This document shows, piece by piece, positions 1 to 5,221 of a stretch of DNA of 5,231 bases. A model generated the notes under the pieces. The model had not been told where the DNA came from, searched no databases, and saw only the letters and a program-made list of their open reading frames with translations. A program made the translations under genes and the position numbers. Positions within the stretch are counted from its first letter, which is position 1. Each line of letters begins with the position of its first letter. The stretch is from Clostridiaceae bacterium (lineage in GTDB: Bacteria > Bacillota_A > Clostridia > Acetivibrionales > Acetivibrionaceae), in contig JAAZCB010000642.1 of the NCBI GenBank assembly GCA_012513545.1, positions 1 to 5,231 of the forward strand. Direction: 5' to 3'.

Positions 1-2
1 AA

Positions 3-113
3 ACATTGGGTCTTACTCTGTTTGAAAAGACCCCTATCAAAGAACTCTTTAATAATAAAAACTTAGTCAATAACCTGTCCGATGAAAACCAATTATCATT
101 ATGGAATTTTTAA
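3..113 (+). CDS. IS4-like transposase, C-terminal fragment
   Basis: An open frame enters from the left edge and ends at TAA (111-113). It encodes 36 residues beginning TLGLTLFEKTPIKELF and ending NQLSLWNF. The LFEKTPI segment and a short tail of the N-Q-L-x-L-[FW] kind are typical of the C-terminus of IS4-type DDE transposases found in Bacteroidota; this is recognition from memory, not a search. The catalytic residues lie upstream, outside the window, so it cannot be told whether the gene is intact. The stop falls directly against the element's terminal sequence, as is usual for compact insertion sequences. Confidence 0.6.
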   Translation, partial: TLGLTLFEKTPIKELFNNKNLVNNLSDENQLSLWNF

Positions 114-125
114 CCGGACACTAGT
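110..125 (+). repeat. Inverted-repeat partner at the IS4/IS3 junction
   Basis: TTAACCGGACACTAGT. Its nine-base core CCGGACACT (114-122) occurs inverted at 863-871. With one substitution and one gap, the match covers about 16 bases. It overlaps the stop codon of the IS4-like transposase and the stop of the truncated orfB. Confidence 0.55.
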
Positions 126-564
126 GATAAGTAATATCTGATACCCATACTTGACATGGTCTGATCACATTAAAGTCTCTATTGAGCTTATTTTCAACAA
201 TCGGATATTTATGCCTGGAATCAGTAGTAATAATCCATTTTTTACGGATAATGCTCTTTAAACCAAGTTTTTTCATCAATCTTGCTACTCTTGGTCTTGA
301 TACATGAAATCCTTCTTCCAGAAGTTTTATAGTAACTCTCGGACTACCATAGGTCCTTTTACTTACCTCATATATCTTTTTTATCCGAACTGACAACTCC
401 AGGTTCTCAATAGACCGCCTGCTTGGATTGCCTGTCAGCCAGTTGTAATATGAACTCCTGCTTACTCTTAACACTTTACACATCTTCTCAATGGGAAATA
501 TCGAGTCGTTTGCCTTTATGAATTGGTATATTTGCCATCGTTCTTGGAGAAAATGCTTACAGCT
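121..564 (-). pseudogene. IS3-family transposase OrfB, truncated after the first catalytic Asp
   Basis: The frame runs from the slippage site at 564 down to TAG at 123-121; the first ATG is at 483 (MCKVLRVSRSSYYNWL). It has the HTH_21-type segment, with YGSPRVTIKLLEEGFHVSRPRVARLMKKLGL following the usual IS3 order, and then WVSDITY, which carries the first Asp of the DDE triad. The next codons, H and stop, come from foreign DNA. The second Asp, the Glu and the rest of the RNase-H-like core are gone. An OrfAB fusion from this copy would have no complete active site, so it is dead. The stop codon overlaps the IS4-like terminal sequence, pointing to insertion of that element as the cause. Confidence 0.8.
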
Positions 565-830
565 TTTTTTAAGATGTCACGCTCTAGCTGGGCGTCCCGG
601 AGTTCTTTTTTCAGATTTGCAATCTCCTTTTGTTCATCTGTCATCGTTTTGTTACCCTGACCCGGGAAGCTGGCACCCAAATTTGCCAAAGCTTCCCGTT
701 TCCAACGATTTATCAGCTCAGCTCGAAGATCAAGTTCTGCAGCAAGTCCAGAAATATCATCTTCTCTTGTTTTTGCGAGTTCAACAACCATCTGTTTGAA
801 CTCACGATCATAGGTTCTTCTTTTTTTCAT
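516..830 (-). CDS. IS3-family transposase OrfA (helix-turn-helix protein)
   Basis: OrfA of the first IS3 element, 104 residues from the chosen ATG (MKKRRTYDREFKQ...). It binds the IS ends and supplies the N-terminal part of the OrfAB transposase made by frameshifting. Residues of about 8-45 form the helix-turn-helix domain (FKQMVVELA ... LAAELDL ... INRWKREAL). Residues of about 66-95 (EIANLKKELRDAQLERDIL) are a leucine-zipper-like coiled coil used for dimerisation in this family. In-frame ATGs also exist at 836, 848 and 896; I prefer 830 because MKKRR-type starts are usual for this family. The length is normal and I see no lesion. Without a full orfB partner it cannot drive transposition by itself. 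Confidence 0.8.
   Translation of the reverse strand: MKKRRTYDREFKQMVVELAKTREDDISGLAAELDLRAELINRWKREALANLGASFPGQGNKTMTDEQKEIANLKKELRDAQLERDILKKAVSIFSKNDGKYTNS
564..570 (-). promoter_or_regulatory. Probable programmed -1 frameshift heptamer (A AAA AAA)
   Basis: On the minus strand orfA reads TTA AAA AAA GCT. Slipping back one base on the seven A's gives AGC TGT AAG CAT ..., which stays open and runs straight into the orfB frame (SCKHFLQERWQIYQFIKAN ... then MCKVL). IS3-family elements are known to make the OrfAB fusion by -1 slippage on such A-rich heptamers. No strong downstream stem-loop was worked out by eye. Confidence 0.65.
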
Positions 831-858
831 ATCCATTAAATTAAGCATTTTGAGCTTA

Positions 859-875
859 ACTAAGTGTCCGGATAA
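859..875 (-). repeat. Inverted-repeat partner in the IS3 leader
   Basis: The plus strand reads ACTAAGTGTCCGGATAA; its complement, TTATCCGGACACTTAGT, nearly matches 110-125. It lies 29 to 45 bases upstream of the orfA start at 830. It may be a natural part of the IS3 left end, or the end of a second IS4-like unit. Confidence 0.5.
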
Positions 876-1064
876 AGGTAGCAGTTCCAGTATCAAAAGA
901 TCTTTAAAAGACTGTTTAACCTTATTGTTTCTTTTATTGTGTTTATAATAATCTCTACGATTTTATATTGATTAGTTTAATTTTATTATTTCTGAACTAG
1001 GGCCGACCTTTTTATATTCAAACAAGGCCTGATCTTCATGAAACTCCATTTATGCTCATAAAAT

Positions 1065-1229
1065 TCAAGACGAAGACAGATTATAAAGATTCTGAAGGTA
1101 ATCAGCTTCCTGTATTAATGTTAATATTTGTTCTACTAATCCCCTGAAAGCTTCTCCTGCAGGTTTTTGATCAGTAATTAAAATAAGATAATTGTAGAAA
1201 GAATAAATTTGATACAGAAATAACTTATA
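1065..1229 (-). other. Possible 3' remnant of an unknown minus-strand gene
   Basis: A 54-codon open frame ends at TGA (1067-1065) and has no ATG; upstream it is closed by a stop at 1232-1230. The last 38 or so residues (starting ITDQKPAGEAFRGLVEQI, ending YLQNLYNLSSS) have an amphipathic, helix-like composition with few rare residues, looking more like a protein tail than random AT-rich DNA. I do not recognise the family. It may equally be chance, since it is short and lacks a start. Confidence 0.2.
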
Positions 1230-1249
1230 TTAACCTTAATTTTTGGCTG

Positions 1250-1284
1250 TATTTACCGAAGCCTTGTATTGGCCCCGGTAAATA
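1250..1284. repeat. Hairpin-forming inverted repeat upstream of the deacetylase-like gene
   Basis: TATTTACCG (1250-1258) and CGGTAAATA (1276-1284) are perfect 9-base complements. Between them GCC (1261-1263) and GGC (1271-1273) can pair as well, leaving a 2x2 internal loop and a 7-base apical loop. No T-run follows on either side, so it is not a standard intrinsic terminator. It sits about 70 bases before the ATG at 1356 and could be a leader structure, a protein-binding palindrome, or a relic. Confidence 0.5.
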
Positions 1285-1344
1285 TCCAATCATACAGAAT
1301 AAACAAAAAATCGATTTAATCAGGATCAACTAAATACTTACACT

Positions 1345-1348
1345 AGGA
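1345..1348 (+). promoter_or_regulatory. Weak ribosome-binding-like AGGA before the deacetylase-like gene
   Basis: AGGA lies 7 bases before ATG 1356 within an A-rich leader (AGGAAAAAAATATG). Bacteroidota depend little on Shine-Dalgarno pairing and favour A-rich leaders, so both features agree with the chosen start. Confidence 0.4.
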
Positions 1349-1355
1349 AAAAAAT

Positions 1356-2474
1356 ATGGTAGTTCAAAATTTACGTCGACATCTTAGAAATGTTCCCGGC
1401 TGGCGTACAAAAAGACGAATTGTTGTTATTGAATCCGATGATTGGGGTAGCATCCGAATGCCTTCAAGGGATGCATTTAAAAGGTTGAAAAATATGGGTG
1501 TCGATTTAGAATCTGGTAATTCTAGCAGATACGGTCTATATGACACACTTGCAAATCATGATGATCTTGAACGGTTATTTGAAGTTCTGGATAGTGTAGA
1601 GGACAAATATGGTAATCCAAGTGTTTTTACTGCTGTATGTGTAGTGGCAAATCCTGATTTTGTGAAGATCAGAGAAAACAATTTTCAGGAATATTATTAT
1701 GAACCATTTACAAAGACATTAGAGCGATACTATCCGGGTGAAAATATCTTTGAACTATGGAAATATGGTATTAAAAAGAACTTATTTGTTCCTCAGTTCC
1801 ATGGACGTGAACACTTAAATGTTGCAGCCTGGTTGAAGGCCTTAAGAATGGATGATAAAAATACTAGTGTAGCGTTTGATGAAGGTATGTGGGGTTTTGT
1901 GCCTATCAGCTTAGGCAAATTAAATGTGAAATATCAGGCAGCATTTCAACTAACAGATATTTCCGATATTGCAGAACACAAAAAAATTATAATTGAAGGA
2001 TTGAGTTTATTTGAATCCTTATTTGGATTTCGTGCTAAATATTTTGTGCCTCCAAATGGTGCTATAAATAATAGTTTGAATCGTGTATTGTCAGAAAACG
2101 GCATTAAATTTAGATCAGCAGCTAAATTACAAAATGAAAGTATTGATCTTGGAAAAACTAGAAAAGTATTTCACTGGTTGGGTCAAAGAGATGTTAGTAG
2201 CCTAGTTTATATTAACCGTAATTGTCTTTTTGAGCCTAGTTCAACTGGGAAAGACTGGATTGACAGTTGTCTTAATGATATTAACATAGCTTTCAAATGG
2301 GAGAAACCTGCAATTATCAACTCACACCGTGTTAATTATATTGGAAGTCATTATCCTTCAAACAGGGATAGCTCCCTTCGGGCACTTAAAACTCTTTTGA
2401 CAGCAATTAAAAAAAACTGGCCAGATATTGAATTCATGAGTACAGATAAATTTGGAGAATTAATGAATCAATAA
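1356..2474 (+). CDS. Polysaccharide-deacetylase-like protein (NodB/CE4-type fold)
   Basis: A 372-residue protein, probably a metal-dependent deacetylase acting on a sugar intermediate of a surface polysaccharide. Motifs in order fit the NodB/CE4 plan in a divergent form. IESDDWG (residues 25-31) has the Asp pair of motif 1. QFHGREHLN (147-155) has His149 and His153 with the HxxxH spacing of the metal-binding motif 2. KYFVPPNG (228-235) resembles the R-x-P-x-G loop. IINSHRVN (320-327) holds a late His as in motif 5. There is no signal peptide or membrane helix (the N-terminus is RRHLRNVPGWRTKRR), so it is likely cytoplasmic. The start at 1356 is the first ATG, with AGGA 7 bases upstream. A broken asnB-like gene follows after 14 bp, suggesting an operon. 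No lesions are visible, in contrast to its neighbours. The substrate is unknown; it could also be a non-catalytic barrel protein of the same fold. Confidence 0.65.
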   Translation: MVVQNLRRHLRNVPGWRTKRRIVVIESDDWGSIRMPSRDAFKRLKNMGVDLESGNSSRYGLYDTLANHDDLERLFEVLDSVEDKYGNPSVFTAVCVVANPDFVKIRENNFQEYYYEPFTKTLERYYPGENIFELWKYGIKKNLFVPQFHGREHLNVAAWLKALRMDDKNTSVAFDEGMWGFVPISLGKLNVKYQAAFQLTDISDIAEHKKIIIEGLSLFESLFGFRAKYFVPPNGAINNSLNRVLSENGIKFRSAAKLQNESIDLGKTRKVFHWLGQRDVSSLVYINRNCLFEPSSTGKDWIDSCLNDINIAFKWEKPAIINSHRVNYIGSHYPSNRDSSLRALKTLLTAIKKNWPDIEFMSTDKFGELMNQ

Positions 2475-2488
2475 TAGGATAAATCGAT

Positions 2489-2745
2489 ATGAGGAATTGC
2501 TGGATACGTAGATTTTAATACACATACCTACTCTGAAACAATACTCCTTATGGTATAAACCCTAAATCATAGAGGACCAGATAATGGAGAGTACGAATAT
2601 CATGATACCTCTCCTACAACTGTTCCTTTAGGTCAGGAAAGATTTAAAATCATAGAAATAAACCCAACTAGCTATCAGTCAGTGGATTACAATAAAATTT
2701 ACAATTGTGTTTATTGGTGAAATAAACAACTTTAAGCTATTACTA
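2489..2745 (+). pseudogene. asnB: Decayed asparagine synthetase (asnB-type), N-terminal glutaminase part
   Basis: The 5' part of a glutamine-dependent asparagine synthetase/amidotransferase gene, recognised across two frames. After ATG (2489), the frame from 2493 gives GIAGYVDFNTHTYSET, then LNHRGPDNGEYEYHD and LGQERFKIIEINPT, matching the class II glutamine amidotransferase start (MCGIAGY ... NHRGPD ... LGHRRLSIID). From 2701 the next frame gives TIVFIGEINNFK, matching the family's NGEIYNF. Lesions: two bases are missing just after ATG, removing the catalytic Cys2 codon; TAA at 2556-2558; a frameshift between about 2690 and 2701; and IS630 inserted at 2744. It cannot make a working enzyme. 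asnB-like genes are common in polysaccharide loci, where they amidate sugars or related acids, which suits the deacetylase-like gene 14 bp upstream. Confidence 0.8.
2744..2745. repeat. TA target duplication, left copy
   Basis: TA directly before the left terminal repeat of the IS630 element; the other copy is at 3953-3954. Removing the element and one TA restores a continuous frame across the asnB remnant (CTA GGG). Confidence 0.8.
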
Positions 2746-2770
2746 GTGTCATGTCAATAATAGTATGACG
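2746..2770 (+). repeat. IS630 left terminal inverted repeat
   Basis: 25 bases starting GTGTCATGTCAA and ending ATGACG. It matches the complement of 3928-3952 at 21 of 25 positions, with the first 12 identical. Confidence 0.85.
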
Positions 2771-2786
2771 TAATAAATAATTTTTG

Positions 2787-2794
2787 TATCTTTG
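2787..2794 (+). promoter_or_regulatory. Possible -7 promoter box (TATCTTTG) of the IS630 transposase
   Basis: TATCTTTG fits the Bacteroidota -7 consensus TAnnTTTG and lies 12 bases before the ATG at 2807. A clear -33 TTTG at about 19 bases' spacing is not seen, so this is tentative. If it is the promoter, the in-frame TTG at 2792 cannot be the start and ATG 2807 is right, with a very short leader. Confidence 0.35.
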
Positions 2795-3237
2795 TCAAAA
2801 AATGCTATGATAAAGTACAAGGTAACTCTAACCAAAGAAGAAAGAGAAACACTAATGGAAAATACCCGGAAGGGCAGCCATACGGCCAAGAAGGTCATCC
2901 ATTCTCTCATTCTACTTAATGCAGACCAGGGGCGGTTTGCAGAAAAACCGCAAACCAATGAAGATGTATGTAAAGTATTAAAGATTGGGATGCGAACCAT
3001 TGACAGGGTAAAGCAACGGTTTGTATTGGAAGGCCTTGATGCCGCTCTGGGTATCGCCCCGACCAGTAGGATATACCGTAAAAAGATTGATGGGGAAATT
3101 GAGGCTCGGTTAATTTCGATAGCCTGCAGTGAACCACCTAAAGGATTTGGTAAATGGTCATTAAGACTATTGGCGGATCGCATGGTAGAATTGGAGTACG
3201 TTGAAGACATATCGCATGAGACAGTCAGGAAGGTTCT

Positions 3238-3245
3238 AAAAAAAA
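3238..3245 (+). other. A8 run where the IS630 transposase frame shifts by -1
   Basis: The reading is CTA AAA AAA ACG in the upstream frame. Slipping back one base gives AAC GAA CTT AAG CCT TGG (NELKPW), the expected family sequence. A AAA AAA is a classic slippery heptamer, so this is either programmed frameshifting or loss of one A from a run of nine. Confidence 0.6.
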
Positions 3246-3592
3246 CGAACTTAAGCCTTGGAGAGTAAAGGGTTGGGTGATTCCTCCCCGGGAAAACAGT
3301 CATTTTGTGGCAGCCATGGAACAAGTGCTTGATGTTTACAAACGACCATATAATAAGTCAAAACCAGTAGTTTGTATGGATGAAACACCAAAGCAGTTGA
3401 TAAAAGAGGTTCGTAAGTCATTACCAATAAGACCTGGATTTGAAAAAAGGGTGGATTATGAGTATTCCCGTTCCGGGGTTTGCAATGTTTTTATGGTAAA
3501 TGAACCCTTGGCAGGAAAGCGCTTCACTAAAATTACTAGCCAAAGGACAAAGAAAGACTGGGCACTATTAGTTCGATATATTTGCGACAAGC

Positions 3593-3599
3593 TATATAT
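3593..3599 (+). other. TATATAT run with a likely 2-bp expansion in the IS630 transposase
   Basis: Removing one TA from the run turns ...DKLYILQQK-stop into ...DKLYPAAEIITLVMDN, joining the second and third transposase frames with the expected sequence. This is typical of slipped-strand expansion and would inactivate the gene. Confidence 0.7.
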
Positions 3600-3927
3600 C
3601 CTGCAGCAGAAATAATAACTCTGGTAATGGATAACCTGGCTTCACACAGTGCTGCTGCATTATATGAAACCTTTGAACCTGCTGAAGCAAAAAGAATATG
3701 GGATCGCTTAGAATTCATTTATACACCAAAGCATGGCAGTTGGCTGAATATGGCTGAAATAGAATTGAACGTATTAACTAAACAATGCTTGAATAGAAGA
3801 ATTGACAACAAAAAAACGGTTAGGGCAGAAGTGAAGGCCTGGCAGAACCACAGAAACAATAAGGATGCAAGAATAAAATGGCAGTTTACAACAAAAGACG
3901 CCAGGGTGAAATTACACCGACTTTATC

Positions 3928-3952
3928 CGTCATTATATAGTTGACATGACAC
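3928..3952 (-). repeat. IS630 right terminal inverted repeat
   Basis: Partner of 2746-2770. The transposase stop TGA (3942-3944) lies inside this repeat, showing how compact the element is. Confidence 0.85.
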
Positions 3953-3954
3953 TA
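3953..3954. repeat. TA target duplication, right copy
   Basis: TA directly after the right terminal repeat of the IS630 element, matching 2744-2745. Confidence 0.8.
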
Positions 3955-4029
3955 GGGTGGCTATCTATTCCGATCAGGACAATTGTAGGTCTTAAGTTGC
4001 TAATGCAGGCATATTATCCTAAAGAATAG
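3955..4029 (+). pseudogene. asnB: Probable continuation of the decayed asnB-type gene after IS630
   Basis: With IS630 and one TA removed, the sequence continues as GGYLFRSGQ (3956-3982). It then shifts frame to LKLLMQAYYPKE (3991-4026), ending at TAG 4027-4029. This resembles the asnB stretch after NGEIYNF-KELR, namely GY-x-F-x-x-x-SDTEV-LLK-x-Y. The resemblance is patchy and the two pieces are in different frames, so I am less sure than for the 5' part. Beyond about 4030 I can no longer follow the gene; its larger synthetase domain is absent from the window, probably removed or displaced when the next IS3 element arrived. Confidence 0.45.
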
Positions 4030-4060
4030 GCTGTTATATAATACTACCCGTTTTTAAGAC

Positions 4061-4099
4061 CACTGGTTAAGTGTTAAATTTGATAACTTTAAACCAGTG
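4061..4099. repeat. Stem-loop before IS3 copy 2 orfA
   Basis: CACTGGTT (4061-4068) and AACCAGTG (4092-4099) are 8-base complements, 23 bases apart, ending 4 bases before the orfA ATG. In an mRNA entering from upstream it could mask the start region, a device known for insertion sequences to limit read-through expression. This role is inferred only from position. Confidence 0.4.
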
Positions 4100-4103
4100 A
4101 ATT

Positions 4104-4393
4104 ATGAAAGCAAAAAGACAAAAACACTCAGGGGCCTTCAAGGCTAAAGTAGCCCCATTGAGGCCTTACAGGAGAGAGAGACATTATCAGAACTTTCAAA
4201 AAGGTATGGCATACACCCAAACCAGATAGCCCGTTGGAAGAGGGAGTTCCTGGAGAGGGTTCCGGAAATATTTGAGAAACCCCAAACATCTGAGAACCAC
4301 GATAAGGAGATTGAGAAGATGTATGCCAAGAGAGGGCAGTTAGAAATGGAGCGGGAGTATTTAAAAAAAAACTTGAAAAAACTGGGTCTGTGA
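4104..4393 (+). pseudogene. IS3-family transposase OrfA, frameshifted near codon 17
   Basis: It starts MKAKRQKHSGAFKAKVA at ATG 4104. The frame then leads to an early stop, while another frame from 4157 gives the proper continuation IEALQERETLSELSKRYG, then IHPNQIARWKREFLERVPE and the coiled-coil end EYLKKNLKKLGL, stopping at TGA 4391-4393. The break is at the C-run 4153-4156, where two extra bases (or one missing) disrupt the usual KVALEA-type segment. The helix-turn-helix spans about residues 12-50 of the repaired protein (LSELSKRYGIHPNQIARWKREF). Unless ribosomes correct this shift, neither OrfA nor an OrfAB fusion is made in full. Confidence 0.8.
4363..4372 (+). promoter_or_regulatory. 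Probable -1 frameshift site of IS3 copy 2 (A9C run)
   Basis: orfA reads TTA AAA AAA AAC. Slipping back one base (A AAA AAC or A AAA AAA) leads to CTT GAA AAA ACT GGG TCT GTG ATC, which runs without a stop into the orfB frame. This is the expected IS3 route to the OrfAB fusion. As an alternative, orfB has its own GTG (4390), which overlaps the orfA stop as GTGA. Confidence 0.55.
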
Positions 4394-5221
4394 TCGATCG
4401 CCGTCAAATGGTAAGCCGGGAAGAAGATTTGAGCATCCGTTGTCAATGTGAGTTGGTAGGTGTAACCAGAGGTAGCTTTTATTATCAACCTTCTGGAGAG
4501 ACCGAAGAAAATCTCAAGCTCATGCGCTTGATGGATGAGCATTATCTGGAGCATCCTACGGAAGGAGTAGTTCGTATGAGAGATTTTCTCCTGATACTGG
4601 GTATTTTGGCTAATCATAAGCGTGTTCGCAGGCTTTTGCGGTTAATGGGCTTGATGGCGATCTATTCCAAGCGGAATCTAAGCAGACTTGGTCAGGCGAA
4701 ATATATCAAACCATACCTGCTGAGGGATCTCAAAATTACCAGGCCAAATCAGGTATGGGCAATAGATCTCACATACATCCCGATGCTAAAGGGTTTTCTT
4801 TATCTGACAGCTATTATAGACATTTACAGCCGCTATATTGTTGGCTGGGGCATATCCAATAGTCTGTCTGGATGCTGCTTGTAGCCTTAACGTCACAAAA
4901 GAGGCCATAGAGCGGTATGGTAAGCCTGAGATTATTAACTCGGATCAGGGAAGTCAGTTTACCTGTCATGAATGGATCGAACTTCTTGAGAAGGAAGAAA
5001 TAAAAATCAGCATGGATGGCAAAGGCAGGGCTATTGATAATATCTTTATAGAAAGGTTCTGGCGTTCTGTGAAATATGACTATGTTTATATCAAAGTCCC
5101 TTCAGATGGGCTGGAGCTTTATCAGGGGCTCAAAGATTATATGGATTATTACAATAACCGGCTTTGCCATCAGGGTATCGATCATAAGATCCCGGCAAAA
5201 AGATATTATGAGGCAGCATAA
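4390..5221 (+). pseudogene. IS3-family transposase OrfB, broken by a 4-bp duplication
   Basis: The catalytic half of the IS3 transposase. The first frame runs from GTG 4390 (VIDRRQMVSREEDLSIRCQC) to TAG 4882-4884. It includes the HTH_21-type segment (HPTEGVVRMRDFL ... NHKRVRRLLRLMGL) and WAIDLTY with the first Asp (residue 126). Deleting one TCTG at 4863-4870 joins NSL to DAACSLNVTKEAIERYGKPE in the next frame, which carries NSDQGSQF (second Asp, codon 4943-4945) and IERFWRS (Glu, codon 5051-5053). Exactly 35 residues separate Asp and Glu, as the family demands. It ends at TAA 5219-5221 with a usual tail (YNNRLCHQGI). All triad residues survive but are split between frames. Confidence 0.85.
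4863..4870 (+). repeat. TCTG-TCTG tandem duplication that breaks IS3 copy 2 orfB
   Basis: TCTGTCTG stands where one TCTG would give AAT AGT CTG GAT GCT GCT (NSLDAA), the expected family sequence. The extra four bases shift the frame by +1 and lead to a stop 12 bases later. A slipped-strand duplication, or repair of an excision footprint, would explain it. Confidence 0.8.

Larger units (their letters stand above)
1..126 (+). mobile_element. Right end of an IS4-like insertion sequence (partial)
   Basis: This is the 3' end of an element whose body lies left of the window. It holds the last 36 codons of a transposase, followed right after the stop by CCGGACACTAGTG, which I take as the terminal sequence. 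The neighbouring IS3 orfB reading frame, running in from the right, loses its family match at about 126-132, so the IS4-like element probably inserted into that orfB. The exact outer base cannot be fixed without the left end. Confidence 0.55.
127..895 (-). mobile_element. IS3-family element, copy 1, truncated at its 3' end
   Basis: Read on the minus strand, the order is leader, orfA (830 to 516) and overlapping orfB in the -1 frame, which is the standard IS3 plan. The element is cut at about 127-132, where orfB breaks off just after WVSDITY and IS4-like terminal DNA begins. That removes roughly the last two thirds of the catalytic core and the right terminal repeat. The upstream end is not certain. 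IS3 elements begin with TG, and a minus-strand TG sits at 895-894 (TGATACTGG...), which I used as the boundary. Only one end remains, so no target duplication can be tested. Confidence 0.7.
896..1355. other. 460-bp AT-rich stretch without a convincing gene
   Basis: This lies between the IS3 element and the deacetylase-like gene and is very AT-rich with many stops in all frames. I see no tRNA, no transposase remnant and no long reading frame. It contains the hairpin at 1250-1284 and a short open minus-strand frame at 1065-1229. The part nearest 1355 must contain the promoter or leader of the downstream gene unless that gene was originally transcribed from further upstream. A TAAATTTG (1204-1211) fits the Bacteroidota -7 consensus, but I find no suitably spaced -33 TTTG. 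Confidence 0.6.
2807..3944 (+). pseudogene. IS630-family transposase, broken into three frames
   Basis: A DDE transposase that cuts and pastes the IS630 element. Frame 1 (2807-3268) gives the N-terminal helix-turn-helix half. The frame then changes at the A8 run (3238-3245), after which ...KKNELKPWRVKGWVIPP continues the family sequence to TAA at 3613-3615. The third frame joins at the TATATAT run (3593-3599) with YPAAEIITLVMDNL and ends at TGA 3944. The triad is all present: Asp in VVCMDETPK (codon 3379-3381), Asp in LVMDN (3630-3632), and Glu in NMAEIE (3756-3758), with 41 residues between the last two. The first shift may be a programmed -1 slip or a lost A. The second, an extra TA unit, is best read as a true mutation. 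Total coding length is normal for the family. Confidence 0.8.
2746..3952 (+). mobile_element. IS630-family insertion sequence, complete ends (1207 bp)
   Basis: Both termini are present: GTGTCATGTCAA at the left is matched inverted at the right (TTGACATGACAC). The element is flanked by TA on each side (2744-2745 and 3953-3954), the target duplication made by IS630/Tc1-mariner transposases. Its 1207-bp length is normal for the family. Inside lies a single transposase gene broken into three frames. It inserted into the already decaying, or later decayed, asnB-type gene. Because the ends are intact, it could still be moved in trans by a related transposase. Confidence 0.9.

Noticed and set aside
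491..839. Two plus-strand open frames (491-799 and 630-839)
   Set aside because: They lie antisense to the well-supported IS3 orfA, and their translations show no domain and an odd, Cys/His/Pro-rich composition. They are shadows.
1021..1062. Short minus-strand ATG frame (MEFHEDQALFEYKK...) and the overlapping frame reading EFYEHKWSFMKIR
   Set aside because: Each is about 25 to 35 codons with no recognisable motif, and the two compete in different frames; there is not enough to call a gene.
1164..1211. Full Bacteroidota promoter (TTTG ... TAAATTTG) upstream of the deacetylase-like gene
   Set aside because: The -7-like TAAATTTG at 1204-1211 has no TTTG at the required distance of about 19 bases; the nearest TTTG (1166-1169) is 34 bases away.
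2749..3324. 191-codon minus-strand open frame and a smaller one at 2916-3137
   Set aside because: Both are antisense to the IS630 transposase, and the longer one starts within it and ends in the terminal repeat. The plus-strand protein carries the family motifs, so these are shadows.
2744..3954. Possible longer palindromic link between the IS630 flank (CTAGTGTC) and the IS4 junction (CTAGTGTCCGG)
   Set aside because: Only eight bases are shared, and beyond them the ends differ completely (ATGTCAA versus CGGTTAA). Part of the match is simply the TA target, so it is probably chance.
4144..4617. 157-codon minus-strand open frame
   Set aside because: It is antisense to IS3 copy 2 orfA/orfB, which has clear family motifs; the hydrophobic translation is typical of antisense reading.
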